Positions 1 to 5,812 of a stretch of 9,645 nt of DNA are shown in pieces. The notes below the pieces were generated by a model. That model searched no databases, was not told the DNA's origin, and was given only the letters and a program-made list of their open reading frames with translations. This stretch comes from Gp6-AA40 sp050742535. GTDB lineage: Bacteria > Acidobacteriota > Vicinamibacteria > Vicinamibacterales > UBA2999. Position 1 is the first letter of the stretch; each line of letters begins with the position of its first letter. The stretch is taken from positions 1-9,645 of the forward strand of contig JBOGIQ010000230.1 in assembly GCA_050742535.1 (NCBI GenBank), read 5' to 3'. A program made the position numbers and the translations under genes.

Positions 1-178
1 CCCTGGCCCTGGCCGCCCGGCGCGACCGCGCCTGCGCCGCCGAGTAGGTGGTCTTCTTGGTCGCCGCCGGCTTCTTGGCGGCCGTCTGGGCGGCAGACAC
101 CTCCGGCAGGCCGAGCGACAGCACAGCCGCAACGAGACAGAGGGACCTAAGTTTCCTGAACAGACGGGCTCGGTTCAC
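1..178 (-). CDS. N-terminus of an exported Lys/Ala-rich protein (partial)
   Basis: An open frame read leftward from GTG at 178 continues without a stop to the window edge, giving 59 residues. Residues 1-29 form a classical signal peptide: a basic start (NRARLFRKLR), a hydrophobic core (SLCLVAAVLSLGL) and a likely signal peptidase I site after VSA at about residue 29. The mature part that is visible is low-complexity: AAKKPAATKK, then an Ala/Arg-rich run. A weak AAAGGG lies 7 bases before the GTG, and a good promoter lies upstream at 221-248. Such basic linkers after a signal peptide often precede a cell-wall enzyme domain, for example a D-Ala-D-Ala carboxypeptidase, but no catalytic motif is inside the window, so the function is not assigned. 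Existence is well supported; the identity is unknown. Confidence 0.72.
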   Translation of the reverse strand, partial: MNRARLFRKLRSLCLVAAVLSLGLPEVSAAQTAAKKPAATKKTTYSAAQARSRRAARAR

Positions 179-220
179 GGGCAACCCTTTGCGAGACAGT
201 TTGTTACGGCGTGTGTCGGC

Positions 221-248
221 ATTGTAGCAAACAATCTTTAGCGCGCAA
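221..248 (-). promoter_or_regulatory. Sigma-70-like promoter of the exported protein at 1-178
   Basis: Read on the minus strand, TTGCGC (248-243) is followed by a 16-base spacer and TACAAT (226-221). This would start transcription near 214 and give a leader of about 36 bases before the GTG at 178. The palindromic AGCGC-GCAA-GCGCT (240-253) overlaps the -35 box and could be an operator, which is inference. Confidence 0.5.
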
Positions 249-304
249 GCGCTTAATGTATCCTTTCGCGTCACCTCGGCCGGCGCGAAGCGCTCATCCT
301 TTCC

Positions 305-312
305 AAAAAAGG
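305..312 (+). promoter_or_regulatory. Ribosome binding site fixing the start at 321
   Basis: AAAAAAGG ends 8 bases before ATG 321. An in-frame GTG at 312 would overlap this site, so ATG 321 is the better start. Confidence 0.6.
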
Positions 313-320
313 TGCCACAC

Positions 321-869
321 ATGAGCCCAACACAGTCGGAGTTCTCGGTTCTGCGCCAGACAATCGCCTTACGCGGGACGGTGCGGATGGCGCTGCTCCC
401 GGTCACGGTGATCGGTTGGACGGCGATGACCGCGGCGCTGCTGCAAGGTATGACGATGCCCGGTCTCCTTGGGTTGGTGTCTCTCAGCGTCCTGATTGCC
501 GGCTTCGAAGCGATCCACGCACTGAACGTCGGCGTGGAGCGAATCGGCCGCTATCTACAGGTCTATTACGAAGGACAGGGTGCCGACGGGCCAATGTGGG
601 AAACGACGGCCATGTCCGTCGGCCCGGGCCTGCCGGGCGGTGGAATCGACCCGCTCTTCACGGTCGTCTTCATTGCGGCGAGCGCGCTGAACCTGGCGCT
701 GGCGGTGCCGGAACTTCGCACGATGACCGAGATCGTCTCGATCGTGCCGGTCCATGCGATTTTCTGGATACGCGTCATCCGCGCTCGGGGGGCCGCCGCG
801 CGCCAGCGCGCGGTCGACCTCGAGACCTACCGCGCCATCAAGTCCGGGCAGGATCACGCCAGGGCATGA
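321..869 (+). CDS. Four-helix integral membrane protein, function unknown
   Basis: A 182-residue protein from ATG 321, chosen because an A/G-rich ribosome site stands 8 bases upstream. Four hydrophobic stretches are visible, at about residues 23-42, 46-68, 110-130 and 135-153. Between helices 2 and 3 is a soluble segment of about 40 residues with an amphipathic start (GVERIGRYLQVYYE) and a Gly/Pro-rich loop (GPGLPGGGID). The C-terminal tail of about 30 residues is basic, suggesting that it faces the cytoplasm. There is no cleavable signal peptide, catalytic motif or transporter signature that I recognise. Its neighbours give no clue: it diverges from the exported protein on its left and meets the peptidase gene tail to tail. 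It is clearly a real gene (codon pattern, ribosome site, coherent membrane topology), but no function should be inferred. Confidence 0.8.
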   Translation: MSPTQSEFSVLRQTIALRGTVRMALLPVTVIGWTAMTAALLQGMTMPGLLGLVSLSVLIAGFEAIHALNVGVERIGRYLQVYYEGQGADGPMWETTAMSVGPGLPGGGIDPLFTVVFIAASALNLALAVPELRTMTEIVSIVPVHAIFWIRVIRARGAAARQRAVDLETYRAIKSGQDHARA

Positions 870-2108
870 TCAGCGCCGGCTGAGTGCAATCGCCAGCAGA
901 AGCGCGCGAGCGGTGCCACGGGCAGAATCGGTACTGTCGAAGGTCTCGGCCAGCGAATGGGTATTGGTTCCGCTGCCGCCGGCGCCGATCGAGATCGCCG
1001 GAATGCCAAGCTGCATCGGCAGGTTTGCGTCAGTCGAGCTCTCCACCAGCCGCGCCGGCAGCTCGAGCGTTTTCGACGCCGAGAGCGCCGCCTGGACAAT
1101 TCGCGACCGCTCGTCGGTGCGTCCGCCGGGCCGCTCGCCGAGCCGTTCGAACGTTACCGTTACGCCGCGGTTCTGTTTCCAGCGGGCGTTCTCGGCTTCC
1201 GCAGCCCGACTGAACGCCTCTTGAACCGACCTGTCCAGCTGCTCGAGAGCTGCCTGGTCTGTGGACCGGAGATCAACCTCCATCCACGCCTCCTCCGGGA
1301 TGGCGTTCACGGCCGTGCCGCCGCCAATCCGGCCAACGTTGAACGTCGTCCGCGGGGCAGACGGGACCTGGATGTCGGAGATTCGGGCGATGGCACGACC
1401 AAGAGCGTTCGCGGGGTTGGCGCGACCGAAATTGCTGTAACTGTGACCACCAGGACCGCGGAACGCGACGCGGTAACGTCGGCTTCCAACGCCGACATTT
1501 GTAATCGAACTTCCGCTTCCGTCGAGGGCCACGAAATAGTCGATGCGTCCCTTCAGCGTCTCGGTCACGAGGACTTTAGCGCCGCGTAGATTGCTCAGGC
1601 CCTCCTCGCCGACCGTCGCCGCGAAGGTCACCGGGCCGTCAGTCTCGACCCCGGCCGCGTTGAGCGCGCGCGCCACCGCGATCAGCACGGCCAGGCCGCG
1701 GCAGTTGTCGCCGATTCCCGGACCGCGGAGCACCGCGCCGCTGCGGGTCACCTTGACGTCCGTCCCCACGGGAAAGACCGTGTCGAGGTGAGCCGCAAGC
1801 ACGACGTGCGGCTGGGGCGAGCGTCCCGGACGTTCGCCGACCACGTTGCCCTCGCGATCGAGGCGAACGTTCTTCAGCCCGGCCGACTGAAGCATGTCCC
1901 GCACGACCGCCGCTCTTGCCCGTTCACCGAACGGCGGCGCCGGAACTTCACACAACCGCACCTGCGCGGCAATTGTCGCCGGCTCGGTCCTCTCGACGGC
2001 GTCGAGTGCCGCCCGAGCGCGCGCGTCCTCGCCCGGCGCGGCGCGGTCCTGCGGCGCCAAGCCGCGCGCGGCCATCAGCGCCAGAAGAACGGCCAGAGCG
2101 GTTCGCAA
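870..2108 (-). CDS. Exported M20-family metallopeptidase
   Basis: A zinc-dependent aminoacylase/carboxypeptidase-type enzyme that would hydrolyse peptide or N-acyl amide bonds outside the cytoplasm. Numbering from TTG 2108 (412 residues), the metal-site motifs are intact: HLDTVFP (H107, D109), GIGDN (D134), GEEG (E168 as catalytic base, E169 as ligand), LDGS (D196) and a late histidine in TNTHS (H384). The dimerisation/lid domain carries the family motif RGPGGHS (H222), followed by AVNAIPEEAWMEVDLRS, typical of M20. The order and length fit the family. Residues 1-18 (RTALAVLLALMAARGLA after the start) look like a signal peptide. The frame opens only just after a stop, so the start must be TTG 2159, TTG 2108 or an internal ATG. 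I prefer 2108 because it gives a compact signal peptide. With 2159, 17 residues are added and no Shine-Dalgarno is seen for either. The exact substrate is unknown. Confidence 0.88.
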   Translation of the reverse strand: MRTALAVLLALMAARGLAPQDRAAPGEDARARAALDAVERTEPATIAAQVRLCEVPAPPFGERARAAVVRDMLQSAGLKNVRLDREGNVVGERPGRSPQPHVVLAAHLDTVFPVGTDVKVTRSGAVLRGPGIGDNCRGLAVLIAVARALNAAGVETDGPVTFAATVGEEGLSNLRGAKVLVTETLKGRIDYFVALDGSGSSITNVGVGSRRYRVAFRGPGGHSYSNFGRANPANALGRAIARISDIQVPSAPRTTFNVGRIGGGTAVNAIPEEAWMEVDLRSTDQAALEQLDRSVQEAFSRAAEAENARWKQNRGVTVTFERLGERPGGRTDERSRIVQAALSASKTLELPARLVESSTDANLPMQLGIPAISIGAGGSGTNTHSLAETFDSTDSARGTARALLLAIALSRR

Positions 2109-2114
2109 GGGCCG

Positions 2115-2120
2115 AGCGTA
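2115..2120 (-). promoter_or_regulatory. Possible -10 box of the M20 peptidase gene
   Basis: TACGCT on the minus strand ends 6 bases before TTG 2108. It matches the pattern (TAnnnT, then 6 bases, then start) seen more clearly at the VWFA and LysR genes, and it would give a leaderless mRNA. No convincing -35 box is present. This is weak evidence on its own. Confidence 0.2.
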
Positions 2121-2319
2121 CCATGGCGGGACGACTCCAACGCTTTGAACGCGATCCAATCAGGCAAAAGACCGCGTGCGCGACGCGCCCGGAAATACTG
2201 ACTGCGGCCGGCCTTTTCTTTCTAAATGCCCGGAAATCAGAGGACGCTTCACGCGCGAATTCGCAGGATGTGTTACCGGCAATCGAAGGTACGTCGTTTG
2301 CTTGGCGCATGGATCGAAC

Positions 2320-2325
2320 GGAGGT
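2320..2325 (+). promoter_or_regulatory. Perfect Shine-Dalgarno of the small Cys/His protein
   Basis: GGAGGT stands 6 bases before ATG 2332. It is the strongest ribosome site in the window and the main reason to accept the short gene in preference to longer frames over the same bases. Confidence 0.75.
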
Positions 2326-2331
2326 GCGGCG

Positions 2332-2532
2332 ATGAGCCTGGTTCGACTCCTCGGATTTCGGACGCTGAATTGTGGGTGCGTCATCGGACGTTATCGCGAG
2401 CTCGCCACGAGCCGCGAAGTCTCCTACGTCGAGGAAAAAGGCGGCACGTGCGACGCCCACAGCCACCGGCGCAACCACACGATTCACGAACCGGCTTCGA
2501 CCGTCGCGTCGCTCGTCACCCGCGCTTCCTAG
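2332..2532 (+). CDS. Small Cys/His-rich protein, putative metal binder
   Basis: A 66-residue protein starting MSLVRLLGFRTL. The start is set by GGAGGT 6 bases upstream; the same frame runs on to 2176, but those residues look non-coding. Potential metal ligands are arranged as C14-x-C16, then C40-xx-H43-x-H45-xxx-H49-xx-H52, with a central segment rich in Tyr, Glu and Lys (GRYRELATSREVSYVEEKGG). There is no signal peptide or membrane segment, so it is probably cytosolic. The C-terminal 14 residues look disordered. I do not recognise a named family; the Cys/His spacing is compatible with a small zinc-binding fold, which is inference. It reads toward the methyltransferase gene, with a REP-like hairpin between them, and is divergent from the peptidase gene. 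The 223 bases between that gene and this one show no tRNA or clear promoter, only a 10-base direct repeat (GCCCGGAAAT at 2187 and 2228). Confidence 0.65.
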   Translation: MSLVRLLGFRTLNCGCVIGRYRELATSREVSYVEEKGGTCDAHSHRRNHTIHEPASTVASLVTRAS

Positions 2533-2541
2533 CTCTCCCTG

Positions 2542-2565
2542 GTAGGGCACCCCTTCAGGGGTGCC
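2542..2565 (+). repeat. Solitary REP-like palindrome (GTAG foot plus hairpin)
   Basis: GTAG (2542-2545) is followed by a perfect inverted repeat, GGCACCCC / TTCA / GGGGTGCC (2546-2565): an 8-bp stem and 4-base loop. A GTAG or GGAG foot next to a palindrome is the hallmark of REP elements mobilised by REP-associated tyrosine transposases (RAYTs). The same element, differing by one compensated stem pair, is repeated three times in pilT. It starts 9 bases after the small gene's stop, a typical 3' flank site for a REP. No T-run follows, so it is not a standard terminator. Confidence 0.7.
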
Positions 2566-2580
2566 GCGCGATCACCACGG

Positions 2581-2586
2581 TACAAT
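2581..2586 (+). promoter_or_regulatory. Candidate -10 box of the methyltransferase gene
   Basis: TACAAT ends 8 bases before GTG 2595, where no Shine-Dalgarno is present. Transcription would begin at or next to the start codon, a nearly leaderless mRNA. No clear -35 box is seen at the usual distance; that position is close to or inside the REP hairpin. Confidence 0.4.
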
Positions 2587-2594
2587 CGCGGCCG

Positions 2595-3461
2595 GTGCCG
2601 CGTTACCCACAACCCCATACAACCTTCAAGTCGGGCGGCGCGACCTTCCGCTTCTACCTTGGCGACTCCGTCGACCTGCTCGGCAAGCTGGCGGCGGGTT
2701 CGATCTCGGCGATTGTCACGTCCCCTCCGTACAACCTGGGCATCCGTTACCGGACCTACGAGGACACGCTGCCGCGCGATCGCTACCTTGAGTGGACCTC
2801 CGAATGGGTTGGCCGCGCGGCCCATGCCCTTTCGCCCGACGGGTCGTTGTTTCTCAACGTCGGAGCAAAGCCGACCGACCCGTGGACGGCGCTCGACGTC
2901 GCCCAGGCGGCGCGCCCGCACCTGCAGCTGCAGAACACCATTCACTGGATCAAGTCAATCGCCATCGAAAAGGCGCTTGCCGGCGCCCGCGCGGGACTGG
3001 CGGACGATCTGGCGGTCGGCCACTACAAGCCGATTAACAGCCGGCGATTTCTGCACGACTGCCACGAGTTCGTCTTCCACTTCAGCCCCGCGGGCACCAC
3101 GCCCCTCGAGCGTCAGGCGATCGGCGTGAAGTACCAGGACCAGTCCAACGTCGGCCGCTGGCGGACGGCCGCGTCCGGCGTCCGATGCCGTGGCAACACC
3201 TGGTTCATCCCCTACGAGACCATTCAGAGCCGCGAGAAGGATCGGCCCCACCCGGCCACCTTTCCGCCGAAGCTCCCCGAGATGTGCCTCCGCCTGCACG
3301 GACTCGAGCGGCTGCAAGTCGTGGCCGATCCATTTCTGGGTCTGGGATCGACCGCGGTGGCCTGCGCGCAGCTCGGCGTCAGTTTCGTCGGGATCGAGAT
3401 GGACGAGGGATATCTGAAGGACGCGATCGAAAGGACGCGCGCCGCGCTCAGAGTATCCTGA
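2595..3461 (+). CDS. Solitary beta-class DNA methyltransferase, likely m4C
   Basis: A 288-residue S-adenosylmethionine-dependent enzyme that methylates the exocyclic amino group of a base in a specific DNA sequence. Numbered from GTG 2595, the catalytic motif TSPPYN is at residues 42-47. The methyl-donor motif comes late: DPFLGLGST at 245-253, followed by VGIEMDE at 265-271. A catalytic motif before the FxGxG motif defines the beta class. SPPY is typical of N4-cytosine enzymes, while adenine enzymes usually have DPPY or NPPY, so m4C is favoured but not certain. The HPATFP segment at 219-224 is the usual region just before the donor motif; residues about 120-215 probably hold the target-recognition domain. 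The frame stays open upstream to 2226, but that part covers the small gene and the REP repeat. No restriction endonuclease or second methyltransferase is adjacent, so it appears to be an orphan. The stop lies 4 bases before the LysR start. Confidence 0.88.
   Translation: MPRYPQPHTTFKSGGATFRFYLGDSVDLLGKLAAGSISAIVTSPPYNLGIRYRTYEDTLPRDRYLEWTSEWVGRAAHALSPDGSLFLNVGAKPTDPWTALDVAQAARPHLQLQNTIHWIKSIAIEKALAGARAGLADDLAVGHYKPINSRRFLHDCHEFVFHFSPAGTTPLERQAIGVKYQDQSNVGRWRTAASGVRCRGNTWFIPYETIQSREKDRPHPATFPPKLPEMCLRLHGLERLQVVADPFLGLGSTAVACAQLGVSFVGIEMDEGYLKDAIERTRAALRVS
3454..3459 (+). promoter_or_regulatory. Possible -10 box of the LysR gene
   Basis: TATCCT ends 6 bases before ATG 3466, with no Shine-Dalgarno between them. 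It overlaps the last codons of the methyltransferase gene. The spacing is identical to that of the VWFA gene, which suggests a leaderless transcript in addition to any read-through from upstream. No -35 box is convincing. Confidence 0.3.
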
Positions 3462-3465
3462 CGCC

Positions 3466-4377
3466 ATGGATCTGCGGCAGCTGGAGATCATCCGGGCCAT
3501 TGCCGACACCGGCTCGTTCACGGCCGCCGGCGAGAAGCTGCACGTCTCCCAGTCGGCGATCAGCCGTCAGATCCTGCTGCTCGAGGAGGAGCTCGGCGAG
3601 CCGGTCTTCCACCGGATCGGACGGCGCATTCGCATTACGCCGGCCGGCGAGTCGCTCCTCCAGCTCAGTCATCGCGTCTTCCAGGATCTGCAGGAAACGG
3701 TTTCCACCATCAGCGAAAAACGCGACTCGCTGAGCGGCACCATTCGACTGGTCGGCGGCATGACCGTCTGCCTGTACGTGTTCCCGACGCTCCTCGCCGA
3801 GGTGCGGCGCGTCCATCCTCACCTCGATCTGAAAGTCACGGTCGGCAGCGCCGAACGCTCGATCGCCATGCTGCGCTCGGGCGCCGGCGACCTGGGCATG
3901 ATCACGCTGCCGGTAGAAGCCACGGATCTCGTCTCGGTTCCCGTGCTGCAGGAAGAGCTGCTGCTGATTACCTATCCGGCGCATCCGCTGGCGAAGAAAA
4001 AGTCGATCGCGCCCGCGGACCTCGACAAGCAGGATTTCGTCCTCTTCGAAACGGGATCGATCACCCGCCGGCTGGTTGAGCAGTTTTTTGCGCGTGAAGG
4101 CGTAAATCCGAAAGTGATCATGGAGACCGAGAACGTCGAAATCATCAAGGCGATGGTTCGAAACGGTCTCGGGATCAGCATCATCCCGTCGCAGGCAGCC
4201 GCCTCCGACGTCAAGGCCGGGCAGCTGTTCCGCAGCCGCATCGCCGGGCATTCGCTCGTGCGGCAGACAGGCTGGCTCTATCCGAAGATGAGCCGGCTGC
4301 CTCGCACCGTGTCAGAAGTAATCAGGATTTTCGAAACGATTCGCCCGCGCCTCGAAGCGGCGACGCGGGCGAAATAG
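3466..4377 (+). CDS. LysR-family transcriptional regulator
   Basis: A 303-residue DNA-binding regulator. Residues 1-60 form the winged helix-turn-helix (MDLRQLEIIRAIADTGSFTAAGEKLHVSQSAISRQI split over helices 1-3, with the recognition helix near SQSAISRQI), followed by the linker helix to about residue 90. From about residue 91 (SGTIRLVGG) to the C-terminus is a type 2 periplasmic-binding-protein-like effector domain. Its usual landmarks are present: GDLGMI, HPLA, and NGLGISIIPSQAA near the effector pocket. The effector domain resembles the CysL/CbbR-like branch, but the inducer cannot be read from sequence. LysR genes often control a divergent neighbour. Here the upstream neighbour is co-directional and the downstream VWFA gene converges, so no target is suggested. 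The last 13 codons contain a strong inverted repeat (4340-4373). Confidence 0.93.
   Translation: MDLRQLEIIRAIADTGSFTAAGEKLHVSQSAISRQILLLEEELGEPVFHRIGRRIRITPAGESLLQLSHRVFQDLQETVSTISEKRDSLSGTIRLVGGMTVCLYVFPTLLAEVRRVHPHLDLKVTVGSAERSIAMLRSGAGDLGMITLPVEATDLVSVPVLQEELLLITYPAHPLAKKKSIAPADLDKQDFVLFETGSITRRLVEQFFAREGVNPKVIMETENVEIIKAMVRNGLGISIIPSQAAASDVKAGQLFRSRIAGHSLVRQTGWLYPKMSRLPRTVSEVIRIFETIRPRLEAATRAK
4340..4373. terminator. Perfect 10-bp inverted repeat at a convergent gene end
   Basis: TTCGCCCGCG (4340-4349) and CGCGGGCGAA (4364-4373) pair perfectly around a 14-base loop. The repeat lies in the last codons of the LysR gene, 20 bases beyond the VWFA stop. The position suits a bidirectional transcription stop between convergent genes. 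Neither strand has a real T-run after the stem, so it does not fit a classic intrinsic terminator; it could instead act as an RNA-stabilising hairpin. Confidence 0.35.
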
Positions 4378-4392
4378 TTAAGGCGAAAAGAG

Positions 4393-5697
4393 TCAGCGGC
4401 GGAGATTCGTCGGGCGCAGCGAGTAGCTCTCGCGGGCCTTGACGGCCACGCCCTGCCGCGTTGTGCGCACCTCGATCCGCCGCGTCCGGCGCGTCGGGTC
4501 GGGGTTGCTCGAGTAGTAGCCCAGCACGTAGTAATCGCTGGTCTCGTTGTCGATCCGCTTGAGCCCCTTGTCGAAGTCGTTCTGGTTGACGATGGCAATG
4601 CCGCCGGTCTGTTCCGCCAGCATGCGCAGGCTGTCCTGCGTCTCGCGCACGTAGGCGTTCCAGTCGGTCATGTTCACTTCCTGATCGATATCGGGACCGG
4701 CAATCAGGCCGCGCGGATCGATGGTGTAGAGCGTCGCGTTGGCGCGATTGGCGGCTTTCGTCAGGTCGTACACTTCCCGGATCAGATCCGTGGCGGCCAG
4801 TTGCTGGCTCGAGCGCTGGTCGCGATACGTCGGATCTTCGCGAAGCCGGTCCGCTGCGGAACCCAGTCCGCTCCCCTCTTCCGTGGAGTCGCTGATACCC
4901 ATGCGCCGGGCCTGTTCCTCGAGCCGGCCTTCGACGAACGGATCGAAGTCGTAGCCGCTGCTGATGTAGATGACCGCTTTGCGGCGGTTCTGCACCTTCT
5001 CCAGGTTGCGCATCAGGTCGTAGGCTGTCGAAAACGCGACGTGCGCGCGGTGGCGGAGCTCGGCGGGGCCCTGCGACGTCGACATCCCCTGCATGATGTC
5101 CTTCGGGGTCAGCCCGCCGCCGGTGATGCGCTCGATCGACGACTCGAGCACCTGACGGTCGTAGGTCAGCTGCTCCTGAATCGAGGAGTGCCCGGTGCTG
5201 ACGATGCCGAACATGTCGCCTTCGTGGATGAGAAGGCGAAGCATCTTCTTGATCAGGTCGCGGGTCCGCGGCGTCTCGCGGAACTGCAGGTGGAAGTCGT
5301 CGATGAAGATCAGGAAGATGCGTCCGGCGGCGTCGTTGGTCGGCCGGCGCTGCGGCAGGATGATGCCTTCCTGGACCGGCGCCGGCGGAGGCGACAGCGT
5401 GTTGAACACCCGTCCGCCGTGCGTCAGCACGAACGACACGATTTCCTGCTTGACGCCGTCCTCGAGGATCTCGATCTCGTGCGGCTTGAGGTCGGCGATG
5501 AACTGCTCGGTCCGCGAATCGCGCGCGATCATATCGGTCGTGATGAGGTCGACCGACGCACGGAACGTGGGCGGCTGGCTCGAAGCGGGCGCCTGAGCGC
5601 CGGCCTGCGCGTGAATGGTGTTGGGCGCCGGCGGGGCGCCGAGTGCGAGCAGCAGCGCGAACGCGCCTGCTGTCAAGAACTTAGCTGCTGTACGCAT
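4393..5697 (-). CDS. Secreted VWFA-related protein, acidobacterial type
   Basis: A 434-residue exported protein of the VWFA-related family expanded in Acidobacteria (I would expect a match to TIGR03436). Residues 1-32 are a signal peptide (MRTAAKFLTAGAFALLLALG, likely cut near HAQA). A beta-rich lead segment (about 45-95, with ILEDGVKQEIVSF) precedes the von Willebrand A domain, which spans about 126-370. The first strand ends in FLIFIDDFH (128-136), where a canonical metal-binding site would have DxSxS. So the metal-ion-dependent adhesion site is altered, as is common in this family. Later landmarks are AVIYISSGYDF (241-251) and ATLYTIDPRG (321-330). The C-terminus carries the family's characteristic YYVLGYYS (389-396), followed by a basic strand. 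The role of the family is not established; protein-protein contact at the cell surface or periplasm is the usual guess. It converges with the LysR gene, with 15 bases between stops. Confidence 0.9.
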   Translation of the reverse strand: MRTAAKFLTAGAFALLLALGAPPAPNTIHAQAGAQAPASSQPPTFRASVDLITTDMIARDSRTEQFIADLKPHEIEILEDGVKQEIVSFVLTHGGRVFNTLSPPPAPVQEGIILPQRRPTNDAAGRIFLIFIDDFHLQFRETPRTRDLIKKMLRLLIHEGDMFGIVSTGHSSIQEQLTYDRQVLESSIERITGGGLTPKDIMQGMSTSQGPAELRHRAHVAFSTAYDLMRNLEKVQNRRKAVIYISSGYDFDPFVEGRLEEQARRMGISDSTEEGSGLGSAADRLREDPTYRDQRSSQQLAATDLIREVYDLTKAANRANATLYTIDPRGLIAGPDIDQEVNMTDWNAYVRETQDSLRMLAEQTGGIAIVNQNDFDKGLKRIDNETSDYYVLGYYSSNPDPTRRTRRIEVRTTRQGVAVKARESYSLRPTNLRR

Positions 5698-5703
5698 GGG
5701 CGA

Positions 5704-5709
5704 ATTATA
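5704..5709 (-). promoter_or_regulatory. Consensus -10 box giving a leaderless VWFA transcript
   Basis: A perfect TATAAT on the minus strand ends 6 bases before ATG 5697, with TCGCCC between. The expected start point falls on or next to the A of the ATG, and no Shine-Dalgarno can fit. The -35 region lies inside the heptad repeat array and has no TTGACA-like sequence. Confidence 0.55.
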
Positions 5710-5710
5710 A

Positions 5711-5745
5711 CTGACAGGGATCAGGGACGAGGGATCAGGGGTCAG
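5711..5745 (+). repeat. Left heptad array (GGATCAG type, five units)
   Basis: Five 7-base units in register: CTGACAG, GGATCAG, GGACGAG, GGATCAG, GGGTCAG. The G-tracts at 5717, 5724, 5731, 5738 and 5747, separated by 4-5 base loops, fit the G3-N1-7 pattern of a G-quadruplex on the plus strand. It is the reverse complement of the array at 5813-5868. Confidence 0.75.
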
Positions 5746-5812
5746 AGGGGGTCAGACCCTGCCAGCCTTTCGCAGCTTTCGACGAAACGGCGGGTAGTTT
5801 GGTCGTTCCGAG
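5746..5812. repeat. 67-base core between inverted heptad arrays
   Basis: A non-coding core holding two perfect odd palindromes: GGGTC-A-GACCC (5749-5759) and TTTCG-A-CGAAA (5777-5787). Flanked by inverted arrays, it resembles the body of a small non-autonomous mobile element, but no target-site duplication or transposase is visible. The assignment is inference. Confidence 0.35.

Noticed and set aside
905..922. Half REP element: AGCGGTGCCACGGG in the peptidase gene matches the pilT repeat over 14 bases
   Set aside because: The other stem arm and the GTAG foot are missing. The bases encode a GT-containing C-terminal helix that M20 enzymes commonly have, so a chance match is likely.
2187..2237. 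Direct repeat GCCCGGAAAT at 2187-2196 and 2228-2237
   Set aside because: Only two 10-base copies, not palindromic, and not placed relative to any promoter I can identify; too weak to call a regulatory site.
2336..2360. tRNA T-arm-like sequence GGTTCGACTCC at about 2340
   Set aside because: The T-stem has at least two mismatches, and no anticodon or D arm lies upstream. The bases are explained as codons of the small Cys/His protein.
2546..2580. REP hairpin as an intrinsic terminator of the small gene
   Set aside because: No T-run follows the stem (GCGCGATCACC), and the same hairpin occurs inside an expressed coding sequence.
2226..2594. Long N-terminal extension of the methyltransferase (open frame from 2226)
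   Set aside because: It is Arg-rich and low in recognisable structure, overlaps the better supported small gene in another frame, and runs through the REP element. Methyltransferase homology begins near GTG 2595.
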